Source: CAZTHL01 sp964613585 (lineage in GTDB: Bacteria > Pseudomonadota > Alphaproteobacteria > DSM-16000 > Inquilinaceae). Taken from it: a DNA stretch of 20,664 nucleotides. Below, one piece after another: positions 1-6,236 of the stretch. The stretch is from assembly GCA_964613585.1 (NCBI GenBank), contig CAZTHL010000065.1, forward strand, positions 1 to 20,664, given 5' to 3'. The notes under the pieces were generated by a model. It ran no database searches. It had not been told where the DNA came from and saw nothing but the letters and a program-made list of their open reading frames with translations. The translations under genes and the position numbers were made by a program. Every line of letters starts with the position of its first letter. Within the stretch, counting starts at the first letter, position 1.

Positions 1-21
1 CTGCGGCGGCCGACTTACCCA

Positions 22-52
22 CAGCTCCTACACCACTCGGCGGGACACGACC
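22..52 (+). repeat. 31-bp direct repeat, copy 1 (possible IS256-type end remnant)
   Basis: The 31 bases here are identical to 4499-4529 in the same orientation. Identity stops at both edges (base 21 differs from 4498, base 53 from 4530). The core contains TACACCAC and GGGACACGA. From memory, this resembles sequence just downstream of the transposase gene in some IS256-family elements, but no transposase is present, so that origin is inference. Nothing else was recognised in 1-139. Confidence 0.6.
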
Positions 53-139
53 TCGCTGAACCGGCGACGGTTCTGGATGCCGTAGCGTGGCGTCTCGCCG
101 CCGATAGCTGGTCACGCGAGACAGGTCAGGAATTGCGAA

Positions 140-628
140 TCACTTGGACCGGGTAACGTCTTCTGACCTTATGAGGACGGCCCCGTCTCGTTCCCGTTGC
201 CGCGCCAGATATTTACGCAAAGCGATGTCTTCGATCTCGGGCCTATGGGCGCGAAAGGCCGCCAGCCGCGCCCGCTGCCCTTGGCCTGTCGCGCCGAAAT
301 GGTCTTCAAGAGACTCGCCGCTGACCGCTAGCGGCACGTCTCCCTCGGTCGTCTGACCGGAGAACAGCACCGCGTCGCGGTCGGAGTCGTACCGTTCAGC
401 CTTGTCGCGGAACTCCATCGCTGGCCGTTCGACCATGCCGAGAGCGTCGAGAATCGCGAGCGCCGAAGCGAGCTGAATGTTCTTGTCGCCGCTCTCGAAG
501 CGCGAGACGGTCGGCGCACTGACCTCGGCAATGGCGGCTAGCCTTTGCTGAGTAAGCCGCTGTTCTTTCCGCCGCCGGCGCGCTTCTTTGACAAGAATTG
601 GCCAATCGAGGCGAATGTTCCGTTCCAT
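140..628 (-). CDS. XRE-type HTH antitoxin/regulator with DUF1488-like C-terminal domain
   Basis: This 162-residue protein is probably the DNA-binding antitoxin partner of the HipA kinase encoded just upstream. Residues about 12-66 form an XRE/Cro helix-turn-helix, with recognition-helix sequence SAPTVSRFESGDKNIQL and the typical LTQQRLA before it. Residues about 82-158 match the DUF1488 pattern: AVLFSG, then VPLAVSGESLEDHFGA, an AFRAHRPEIEDIA helix, and a charged end reading RSEDV. Ordinary HipB proteins stop soon after the HTH, so the extension is unusual. The ATG at 628 is the only usable start before the HTH; GGAA lies about 8 bases upstream. The gene begins inside hipA, overlapping its last 91 bases in another frame, so translation is probably coupled. 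Toxin first and antitoxin second reverses the classical hipBA order. The HTH call is secure; the antitoxin role rests on context. Confidence 0.85.
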   Translation of the reverse strand: MERNIRLDWPILVKEARRRRKEQRLTQQRLAAIAEVSAPTVSRFESGDKNIQLASALAILDALGMVERPAMEFRDKAERYDSDRDAVLFSGQTTEGDVPLAVSGESLEDHFGATGQGQRARLAAFRAHRPEIEDIALRKYLARQRERDGAVLIRSEDVTRSK

Positions 629-1785
629 CGCTTTTCCATGATGTCGATGATGCCGTCACGCAAACCGGGATGCCCTGCACCGGATTCGGCGACGGCGGTC
701 TTGGCAGCGTCGAGGCGCTTTGCCAGATCGGCGACGGCCAGACGAATAACTGCCGGCGAAAGACCGTATCCCTCGCCGAGGGCGACGATGTGCTTCGGTC
801 GCAAGGCGCCGATCCGCAAGTCGGCGGCGCCGGCGAGGGCAAGGGCTATCGTGTCGAACTGCCGGTAGAAGGAACTCGCCACGAGGTCATAGCTCGGCGC
901 CAGCCGCAGCCCTTGCGAGGTGTGCAGCATGGCGAAGTTCTTGAGGTGAGCGTCGGTGTCGCCCGTCAGGAAGCGGGCAAGGATGCGCCGGAACAGGCGC
1001 TCGGCCTCTGCCGGGATGCAGGCCGGCGTTGCCCGGATGAACCGCGCCATGTCCTCATAGCTGCCGTCGTACTTGGCAAAGGAGGGCTTGCCCAAGAGCT
1101 GGTTGAACTCTTCAAAATGGACTTTCTCGCCTTCCGGCGTCCGGTCGAAGCGGCGAACGAACAACGCTTCGCCGGCGATGTTGCCCAGAGCTGCAATCTC
1201 CATCTCGGCAACCGGCTCTTCGGGCAGGAGCTTGCGCGTGGCTTGGGCCGTCAACCATTCCAGCTCGATGATGTCGGGCAGCTCGCCTGATGGCAGCTTC
1301 GCGATATGGCTACCGAACTCGGTCGCGCGGGCAGGGCGGAACCCTTGGGCGGTTCTGACTATGGTCAGTTTTGGCTGAATGCCGGACAGGGAGGCGCGCG
1401 CCGTGAGGGCCGCGATGCCCTCTTGGTCGGTTGCGTCCAGTTCCAGCTCGCCCTTGGGTTCGGGGTCGATGACCGACACGGCGCCGGCGCAGTCGCGCCC
1501 GAAGGCCAGCAAGAGGGCGAAACGGTCATCCGGATTCACACCGAGCGCCCGCGCCTGCGCATTGCGCAGCCAGCCCTCGGCAACGAGATTGTCGAAGAAG
1601 AGGGGAAGCCGATCCTCGGTGGTGTGCGGGGCCTCTTGGAGGGGCAGCGTGTGCGCGATAGCGGGGCCGCCGGCGCCGATATAGTCGCCGTCATAGGTGA
1701 ACGCGCACCGTCCGCCGGGCTCCTGCCGAAGGATGCCGGCGAAGCGGTCCTGATAGTACACTTTGCCCCAGAGCGCGACAGCCAC
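538..1785 (-). CDS. hipA: HipA-family serine/threonine kinase toxin
   Basis: HipA kinases of type II toxin-antitoxin systems phosphorylate translation factors (glutamyl-tRNA synthetase in E. coli) and induce growth arrest. This protein has 415 residues, about the usual length. Residues 1-105 are the N-terminal subdomain (Couple_hipA-like: an early VALWGKV strand, then FFDNLVAEGWLRN at 63-75). SLSGIQPK at 132-139 is the loop that carries the autophosphorylated serine in relatives. RRFDR is at 211-215. The catalytic loop GDTDAHLKN is at 275-283 with Asp278, and the metal-binding PSYDL at 297-301 carries Asp300. All key residues appear intact, so it should be active. The start is GTG at 1785 with GAGG close upstream; an overlapping ATG at 1787 is out of frame. 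The operator array begins about 10 bases upstream, which suggests autorepression by the HTH partner. The cellular target cannot be read from sequence. Confidence 0.93.
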   Translation of the reverse strand: MAVALWGKVYYQDRFAGILRQEPGGRCAFTYDGDYIGAGGPAIAHTLPLQEAPHTTEDRLPLFFDNLVAEGWLRNAQARALGVNPDDRFALLLAFGRDCAGAVSVIDPEPKGELELDATDQEGIAALTARASLSGIQPKLTIVRTAQGFRPARATEFGSHIAKLPSGELPDIIELEWLTAQATRKLLPEEPVAEMEIAALGNIAGEALFVRRFDRTPEGEKVHFEEFNQLLGKPSFAKYDGSYEDMARFIRATPACIPAEAERLFRRILARFLTGDTDAHLKNFAMLHTSQGLRLAPSYDLVASSFYRQFDTIALALAGAADLRIGALRPKHIVALGEGYGLSPAVIRLAVADLAKRLDAAKTAVAESGAGHPGLRDGIIDIMEKRWNGTFASIGQFLSKKRAGGGKNSGLLSKG

Positions 1786-1794
1786 ATCAACCTC

Positions 1795-1884
1795 GTTTTA
1801 TAGAGCGGTCGCCTGGCGACCAAGCTATAAAACATATTTGATTTTTTGGCTTTGGTCCAGACGGCTCTATAAAACGCGTTTTAT
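1795..1884 (-). promoter_or_regulatory. Operator array upstream of hipA: four GTTTTATAG-type half-sites
   Basis: The sequence shows GTTTTATAG at 1795-1803 facing CTATAAAAC at 1825-1833. Between them lies the perfect palindrome GGTCGCC-T-GGCGACC (1807-1821). A second pair, CTATAAAAC (1867-1875) and GTTTTAT (1878-1884), forms the 16-bp perfect palindrome ATAAAACGCGTTTTAT (1869-1884). HipB-type repressors bind paired inverted half-sites, so autoregulation of hipA and the HTH gene is the natural reading. The AT-rich half-sites may also overlap the minus-strand promoter. Binding is inferred; the symmetry is directly visible. Confidence 0.7.
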
Positions 1885-1926
1885 GGATCTGAGGGAGAGC
1901 TTGGCTCCTTTCCTAGCTATGCGAGG

Positions 1927-2598
1927 CTACACCGCTTCGCTTTCAGGTGAATCCCCATTCTGGACATCGGGAAGCTCCTCGTCGCCTCGGCCATCGATCA
2001 GATCACTAAAACCTAGCCAGGCCGCCTTGAGGTTTCTGGCGGCGACGGTCTGCTGCTGTCGGGCTTCAACAATGTGCGCGATGAGGCGGTCCTGCTCCGC
2101 AGGATCAGTCGGATAGGTTATCTCTAGGGCCTCAAAGTCCCCAACTTGTGTTCGCCGCCTATTGCTGTGGCCGGTTGTAATGGCGCGGAACGCACGTTGG
2201 TAGTATCGACTAAATAGCAATGCCTGTAGAAAGGAAGGCAGGAGCCGGTCATCACCAATCTGGTAGATCGGAAATTCTTTGGTAACAAGCGCACCATCGA
2301 ATTCCTCTGGTACAACCGAAATGCAGCCTTTCCACAAGTCGATTGATGAGAACACTAAATCGCCGGCACGGGCCGCGTACCATGTACCGGGACTGTCTTT
2401 AAAATAAGTACCGCGCCATTCAGGATAGTTGCGCCCTTTTCCAGCTTCGCGGGGACGGATTTCGCCTTTCTGCGAGATGGTCATAACTGTGTAGAGACGG
2501 TCCGGGTCTTCCGAAAAATCAACGACATTCTCGCGACGATGCATGACCTCGCCTAGCGTGGTTTGAACCCAACCGTCAGGAACATCGTGTGACGCTTC
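1927..2598 (-). pseudogene. hsdS: hsdS remnant: type I restriction-modification specificity subunit, 5'-truncated
   Basis: HsdS proteins carry two target-recognition domains that give type I restriction enzymes their sequence specificity. Only one such domain and a following helix remain, about 223 codons against roughly 400 or more in full-length members. The remnant opens with DVPDGWVQTTLGEV, a typical recognition-domain start. It continues with AGDLVFSSID, a DGALVTKEFPIYQI strand, NRRRTQVGDFEALEITYP, and an EQDRLIAHIVEAR helix, all HsdS hallmarks. The frame runs directly into the terminal inverted repeat of the IS at 2599, and no 5' half is found beyond the IS. No normal start codon remains; a TTG inside the IS end (2604) could at most give weak expression. 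No hsdM or hsdR is in the window. Its GC is lower than the PHA genes, consistent with transfer. It lies upstream of hipA on the same strand, 141 bases away. Confidence 0.82.
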
Positions 2599-2614
2599 GC
2601 CCAACTTCCGTAGT
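2599..2614 (+). repeat. IS1634 terminal inverted repeat, hsdS side
   Basis: GCCCAACTTCCGTAGT here pairs with the complement of 4481-4496, with one mismatch in 16 bases. It lies at the point where the hsdS reading frame stops matching HsdS. Confidence 0.8.
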
Positions 2615-2680
2615 GCCCGTTAGAAAGTGGTGACATTTCAAGGCGTTGCCAGCGCCTTGCGGGTTTAGGCACCACAGGTT

Positions 2681-4327
2681 TCAGGCGTCGGCGGCGGTCT
2701 CGTTGCGGTGCGGCAGCTCCTGGAAGACGGGGGGCAGGGTGAGGCCGAGGGCGCGGCAGACGGGGTCGATGCTGGGTCCCGGGGCGGTGCGCAGCAGGGC
2801 GCGGCGGCCGTCCTGCGCGACCTCGACCTCCGAGAGGTCGGCGAGATCGTCGAGGATGGCCTGCCATTCCAGCGGCTTGCGGCGCTTGGCGGCGAGGCGG
2901 TCGGCAAGCTCCTTTCTGAGCAGCAGGGCGAGGAAGGAGCAGAAGACGTGGCCGCGGATGGCGGCATCGGTCTTGTGGAAGATCGGCCGGGTGGCGAGCA
3001 GCGCCTTGGCGGTGCGGAAGCTGTCCTCCACGGCCAACAGGCTGCGGTATCGCAGCGCCACCTGCAGCGCCGGCAGCCGGGTGTTGGTGCGCAGCACGAA
3101 GAGGCCGTCGAAGCGGGCATCGTCGTCGACCTTGTCGGGATCGATGGCGAAGCCCGGACCATCGCCGCCGGCAAGGAAGCGGCGGAAGCCCTTGTTGGCG
3201 ACCAGGGCCTTGTCGCCTCTGGCCAGCTGGCGCTCCAGGCCGGCGAGGATCTCCGCCCGGGCCTCGGCGTCCTTCTTGGCTTCCTCCTCGTTGCGGCAGA
3301 CGACATAGCGGCGGTCGGCGACCTTGACCTCCTTGACGGCGAGTTGGGTCTCTCCCTTCTGGCGCGGGATGACGAGCGGCACCGCCAGGCCGTCGTCTTC
3401 CAGGACGATGGTGCGGACCTCGCGGGTGGAGCGCTCGCGCACGCCCAGAATATAGTCGATGCCGGCCTCCTCCAGGCCGGCGATGGTGGCGGCGCTGATC
3501 AGGCCGCGGTCGGCGACCACGCAGGCCCGCGCGATGGCGAAGCGCTCGCGCAAGCGCTTGACCACCGGCAGCAACACGGTGACGTCGGCGGTGTTGCCGG
3601 GCAGCAGGAAGGAGGCCACCGGCCGGTCGGCGCCGTCGAGCACGATGCCGAGCACCACCTGGGCGAGATGGCCGCGATAGTCCTTGGGGTGCCCGCGCCG
3701 ACCGAGCGTCGCCCCGCCGCGGCCCTCGAACCACAGCGTCGTGGTGTCGAGAAAGGCCACCGACAGCTCGCCCAGCAGCGGCTGGCGGTGGCGATAGAGC
3801 GCCTCCTCGATGGCCTCGCTCATCACCCGGCCGTCGCCGATATCCTCGCCCAGCCACGCCATCGCCTTGTAGGCGTGGTCGAGGTCGAGCGCCTCCACGC
3901 CCGGCAGGCGATACGACCGCCGCCAGGTGCTGGCATGGCGGTCGGAGCCGGAGACCATCAGCCGGTGCACGACGGTGAGATAGATCGCCCGCTCGACGTC
4001 GAAGCCGAACTTGCGCCCGGCGAGCAGCGAGCCCAGCACCTCGTCGCAGCCGGTCTCCGCCCACAGCCGGCCGAACACCAGGTCGGGCCCGATGCTGCTG
4101 CGCTCAAGCTCGGCCAGCTCGCCGCGGTAGTAGCTGGACAGGACGATGGAGCGGCGGGAATGACGGGCAGCGGACGCGATCAGGCTGTCGAGCGTGCCGG
4201 CGGCCTCGACCTCGTCGCGCCGGCCGAGGGCCTTGATGACGCGCTGGACATGGCGGCCGCCCTCGCGGGCGTTCTCCACCAGATAGAGGTATTCGTAGCC
4301 GTTGATCCTCTTGACGCGGACGAACAT
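2681..4327 (-). CDS. IS1634-family DDE transposase
   Basis: This transposase of 548 residues catalyses cut-and-paste movement of its own element. The start is ATG 4327, giving MFVRVKRINGYEYLYLVE, the usual N-terminus of IS1634 transposases; an upstream in-frame codon at 4372 would only add an unlikely 15 residues. The DDE triad is visible: Asp194 in FLDTTTLWFEG, Asp273 in VVADRGLIS, and Glu434 in SLLAVEDSFRTAK, the last with the Y/R-x-FR-x-x-K context of the IS4-like group. A REGG..QRVIKALGR segment follows the N-terminus as in relatives. The frame is intact, so the element may be active. The long open frame on the opposite strand of this gene is a codon-bias artefact. Confidence 0.95.
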   Translation of the reverse strand: MFVRVKRINGYEYLYLVENAREGGRHVQRVIKALGRRDEVEAAGTLDSLIASAARHSRRSIVLSSYYRGELAELERSSIGPDLVFGRLWAETGCDEVLGSLLAGRKFGFDVERAIYLTVVHRLMVSGSDRHASTWRRSYRLPGVEALDLDHAYKAMAWLGEDIGDGRVMSEAIEEALYRHRQPLLGELSVAFLDTTTLWFEGRGGATLGRRGHPKDYRGHLAQVVLGIVLDGADRPVASFLLPGNTADVTVLLPVVKRLRERFAIARACVVADRGLISAATIAGLEEAGIDYILGVRERSTREVRTIVLEDDGLAVPLVIPRQKGETQLAVKEVKVADRRYVVCRNEEEAKKDAEARAEILAGLERQLARGDKALVANKGFRRFLAGGDGPGFAIDPDKVDDDARFDGLFVLRTNTRLPALQVALRYRSLLAVEDSFRTAKALLATRPIFHKTDAAIRGHVFCSFLALLLRKELADRLAAKRRKPLEWQAILDDLADLSEVEVAQDGRRALLRTAPGPSIDPVCRALGLTLPPVFQELPHRNETAADA

Positions 4328-4480
4328 GGCGCGGCACCGTGCTGGCGTCAGGACACCACGCAGACGCCGCATACGTCAAATCAAATCGCGGCCTCAGCGA
4401 CCATCATTTAGCACCACAAATCAACTTCGGCCTCCAACAGCCCAGCATTCCTGCGGCTCTCCGTTCCAATCACAGCCCGA

Positions 4481-4496
4481 ACTGCGGAAGTTGGGC
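4481..4496 (-). repeat. IS1634 terminal inverted repeat, distal side
   Basis: ACTGCGGAAGTTGGGC is the inverted partner of 2599-2614 (one mismatch). It lies about 150 bases upstream of the transposase start. Any transposase promoter should lie in 4328-4480, but no clear -35/-10 pair was found there. Confidence 0.78.
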
Positions 4497-4498
4497 CG

Positions 4499-4529
4499 CA
4501 GCTCCTACACCACTCGGCGGGACACGACC
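4499..4529 (+). repeat. 31-bp direct repeat, copy 2
   Basis: This is identical to 22-52 and in the same orientation. It begins two bases past the IS1634 right end. The two copies bracket hsdS, hipA, the HTH gene and the IS, so recombination between them could excise about 4.5 kb. Confidence 0.65.
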
Positions 4530-4757
4530 CCGCCGGCATCGAGCGGCGGCCTTCAGCCCTTCGACGACGGGTCTTGATGACATCGTCACGCTGGCCGGTG
4601 CTGTGCAGCGTCTTGGGACGAGCCGCTCGCTTCAGCAGATTCAGGACGTCAAGGGCCCCGGGCCGTGCTCAGCCGAGAGGATCAAGCCGACCGTGTTGCG
4701 TTCGCCGGCGCAGCAGTCGTGAAAGCGCCCGAGGTCGCAAAAGGGTCGGCAGCGTCG
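4530..4757. other. Non-coding stretch between repeat copy 2 and the 17-bp array
   Basis: No open frame here resembles a known protein, and none has a convincing start with a ribosome binding site. It is probably degraded insertion-sequence or junction DNA between the islet and the PHA locus. No promoter, hairpin or RNA gene was recognised. Confidence 0.4.
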
Positions 4758-4876
4758 GTCAACGCACGACACTGGTCAACGCACGACACTGGTCATCGCA
4801 CGACACTGGTCATCGCACGACACTGGTCATCGCACGACACTGGTCATCGCACGACACTGGTGAACGCACCACACTG
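4758..4876 (+). repeat. 17-bp tandem repeat array, seven units
   Basis: There are two units of GTCAACGCACGACACTG (4758, 4775) and four of GTCATCGCACGACACTG (4792, 4809, 4826, 4843). A final divergent unit, GTGAACGCACCACACTG, starts at 4860. Units abut with no spacers, so this is a minisatellite and not a CRISPR array. The period is not a multiple of three, so it is not a coding repeat. It lies about 100 bases beyond the 3' end of phaR. Confidence 0.9.
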
Positions 4877-4974
4877 TGCGTTTCAAGCAAGCATTTGAAT
4901 GTTAACACTCCGGCTGCGAGCACCGATCACGCAGCAGCGCCACGCCGCGCCTTGCCAGTTTCAAGGGCACGGCG

Positions 4975-5595
4975 CTACTTCGCGCCGGACGACTCCTTGC
5001 CGATCTCGCGGAGCTGGTTCTGCAGCTCGCCCAGGCGCTGCTGCAGGTCGTCAAGAGCGCGGTCGCTCTCCTCCGCCGCCTCCCTGGTCGCGCCGTTGGC
5101 GCCACTCTCGCCGGCAGTCTGGAACGGCGAGAAGAACTTCATGGTCTGCTCGAACATGGCCATGTTCTTCTTGCTCATCTCCTCGAACGCCGCGAACGGG
5201 AACATGCCGCTCATGGTCTGCTGGAAGTACTGGCGCATCTGGTCCTGATTGCGCTCGAATGCCTCCATAGAATACTCAAGATAGCGGGGCACCATCCACT
5301 GCAGGCTGTCGCCATAGAGGCTGATCAGCTGGCGCAGGAAGCTGATCGGCAGCAGGTGCTGGCCCTTGCCTTCCTCCTCCACGATGATGTGCGTCAGCAC
5401 CGAGCGGGTGATGTCCTCCCCCGTCTTGGCGTCGAACACGGTGAAGTTCGTGCCGTCCTTGACCATCTGCGCCAGATGGTCGAGGGTCACATAGCTGCTC
5501 GTCGCCGTGTTGTAGAGCCGGCGGTTGGCATACTTCTTGATTGTGATCGGAGCGGGCGATGCCTCCGATTCCGGGCTGTTCTCTCGAGTGGCCAT
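4975..5595 (-). CDS. phaR: Polyhydroxyalkanoate synthesis repressor PhaR
   Basis: PhaR binds both DNA and PHA granules and represses phasin and PHA genes until polymer is present. This protein has 206 residues, normal for alphaproteobacteria. Residues 17-75 form the N-terminal DNA-binding domain, with the family signature ITIKKYANRRLYNTATSSYV and then FDAKTGEDITRSVLTHIIVEEE. Residues 80-112 (LLPISFLRQLISLYGDSL, then MVPRYLEYSMEAF) match the PHB accumulation region. A Met/Phe-rich stretch (128-160) may contact granules. Residues 175-200 form a likely coiled coil (DRALDDLQQRLGELQNQLREI). The start is ATG 5595 with a purine-rich GGCGGG upstream; an in-frame extension to 5682 lacks family similarity. 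It is divergent from the PhaE-like/phaC pair, so the shared 164-bp gap is the likely control point. Confidence 0.95.
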   Translation of the reverse strand: MATRENSPESEASPAPITIKKYANRRLYNTATSSYVTLDHLAQMVKDGTNFTVFDAKTGEDITRSVLTHIIVEEEGKGQHLLPISFLRQLISLYGDSLQWMVPRYLEYSMEAFERNQDQMRQYFQQTMSGMFPFAAFEEMSKKNMAMFEQTMKFFSPFQTAGESGANGATREAAEESDRALDDLQQRLGELQNQLREIGKESSGAK

Positions 5596-5759
5596 CTTCG
5601 ACCCGCCTTTCCGGATGCAGCCGGCGGCTCCGGCTCCATACTCTTTACCTATGTGGTACCCAATCCGTGCTGCGCTGCGCAAGCGTCGCCGCAGTTTTGA
5701 CGCGCGACACGCTCATGCACCTTTGAACGAGCCCGGCGCCAGCGCTAAGCTTTCAGGTC
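5596..5759. promoter_or_regulatory. Divergent phaR / phaC-operon promoter region with TGC-rich site
   Basis: TGCTGCGCTGCGCA lies at 5668-5681. PhaR proteins of alphaproteobacteria are known to bind TGC-rich sequences, so this is a plausible PhaR operator. On the minus strand a weak promoter can be read as TTGGGT, 17 bases, TATGGA toward phaR. On the plus strand TTGACG (5697-5702) is a possible -35 with no good -10. The promoter reading is tentative. Confidence 0.4.
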
Positions 5760-6236
5760 ATGACCGAGCCGCCCGACCTCGCCGACCTCGCTCGGCGGTA
5801 CGTCGATCTCTGGCAGGAAGAGTGGAGCGCCGCCGCCGCCGACCCACGCACGGCCGAGGCGCTGGCGCGGCTCGTCGCCCTCCTGGGCCAGGCCAACGGC
5901 GCTCTCGCCTCCGCCCTCGAGCCGTTCCTGCGGGCCATTTCCGATACCGAAGCCGCTCCGGCCCCGGCCGCCTCCGGCAGCGCCCCGGACCACGGTGATG
6001 AATGCGGAGCGGCACGGCGGAGTTCCATGCGAAACGGCCCGGCCGGCGCCGGGCTCGCCGCCACGCCGGGGGCCGCGGCCGCTGCCCCTGCATCTGCTGA
6101 TCGCCCAGACGACGCTGCTGAGCTCGCTCGGCGCCTTGCCGATGTTGAGCGCCGGCTCGGCCGGCTGGAGGCCGTCGGCGGCGCTGGCGGCGCTGGCCCG
6201 CGAGATCGCCGGTCACCCGGCCGACGCGGTCCGTAG
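5760..6236 (+). CDS. Small PhaE-like PHA synthase-associated protein
   Basis: This predicted 158-residue protein precedes and overlaps phaC. Residues 1-62 are helical and acidic (LARRYVDLWQEEW, then ALARLVALLGQANGAL). An Ala/Pro-rich linker follows. Residues about 112-137 are a heptad-like helix (DDAAELARRLADVERRLGRLEA), like the C-terminal helix by which PhaE-type subunits contact PhaC. The tail is basic. The ATG at 5760 has AGG closely upstream. Third-position GC is high up to about 5960, which supports coding. In the overlap with phaC the bias shifts to the phaC frame, so the downstream half is under dual constraint or is a run-on tail. A role in activating or localising the synthase is inferred from position and helix pattern, not from a named domain. 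Confidence 0.65.
   Translation: MTEPPDLADLARRYVDLWQEEWSAAAADPRTAEALARLVALLGQANGALASALEPFLRAISDTEAAPAPAASGSAPDHGDECGAARRSSMRNGPAGAGLAATPGAAAAAPASADRPDDAAELARRLADVERRLGRLEAVGGAGGAGPRDRRSPGRRGP

Larger units (their letters stand above)
2599..4496 (-). mobile_element. IS1634-family insertion sequence
   Basis: The element is about 1.9 kb and is bounded by inverted repeats sharing GCCCAACTTCCG, one mismatch, then AGT (2599-2614 and the complement of 4481-4496). One transposase gene fills it. The left end interrupts hsdS; the right end abuts a 31-bp repeat copy two bases further on. Flanking bases (CGCTTC on the left, CGCAGC on the right) give no convincing target-site duplication. That suggests a deletion or recombination after insertion. 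Confidence 0.85.

Noticed and set aside
2640..2658. Terminator hairpin AAGGCG / CGCCTT after the transposase stop
   Set aside because: The stem is only six bases with no T run in the direction of transcription.
2708..4411. Long open frame on the plus strand opposite the IS1634 transposase
   Set aside because: It has Ala/Gly/His/Gln-rich low-complexity content and no recognisable domain. It mirrors a well-supported transposase, so it is a codon-bias shadow.
4758..4876. CRISPR array
   Set aside because: Units are 17 bases and abut directly with no spacers. No cas gene is present.
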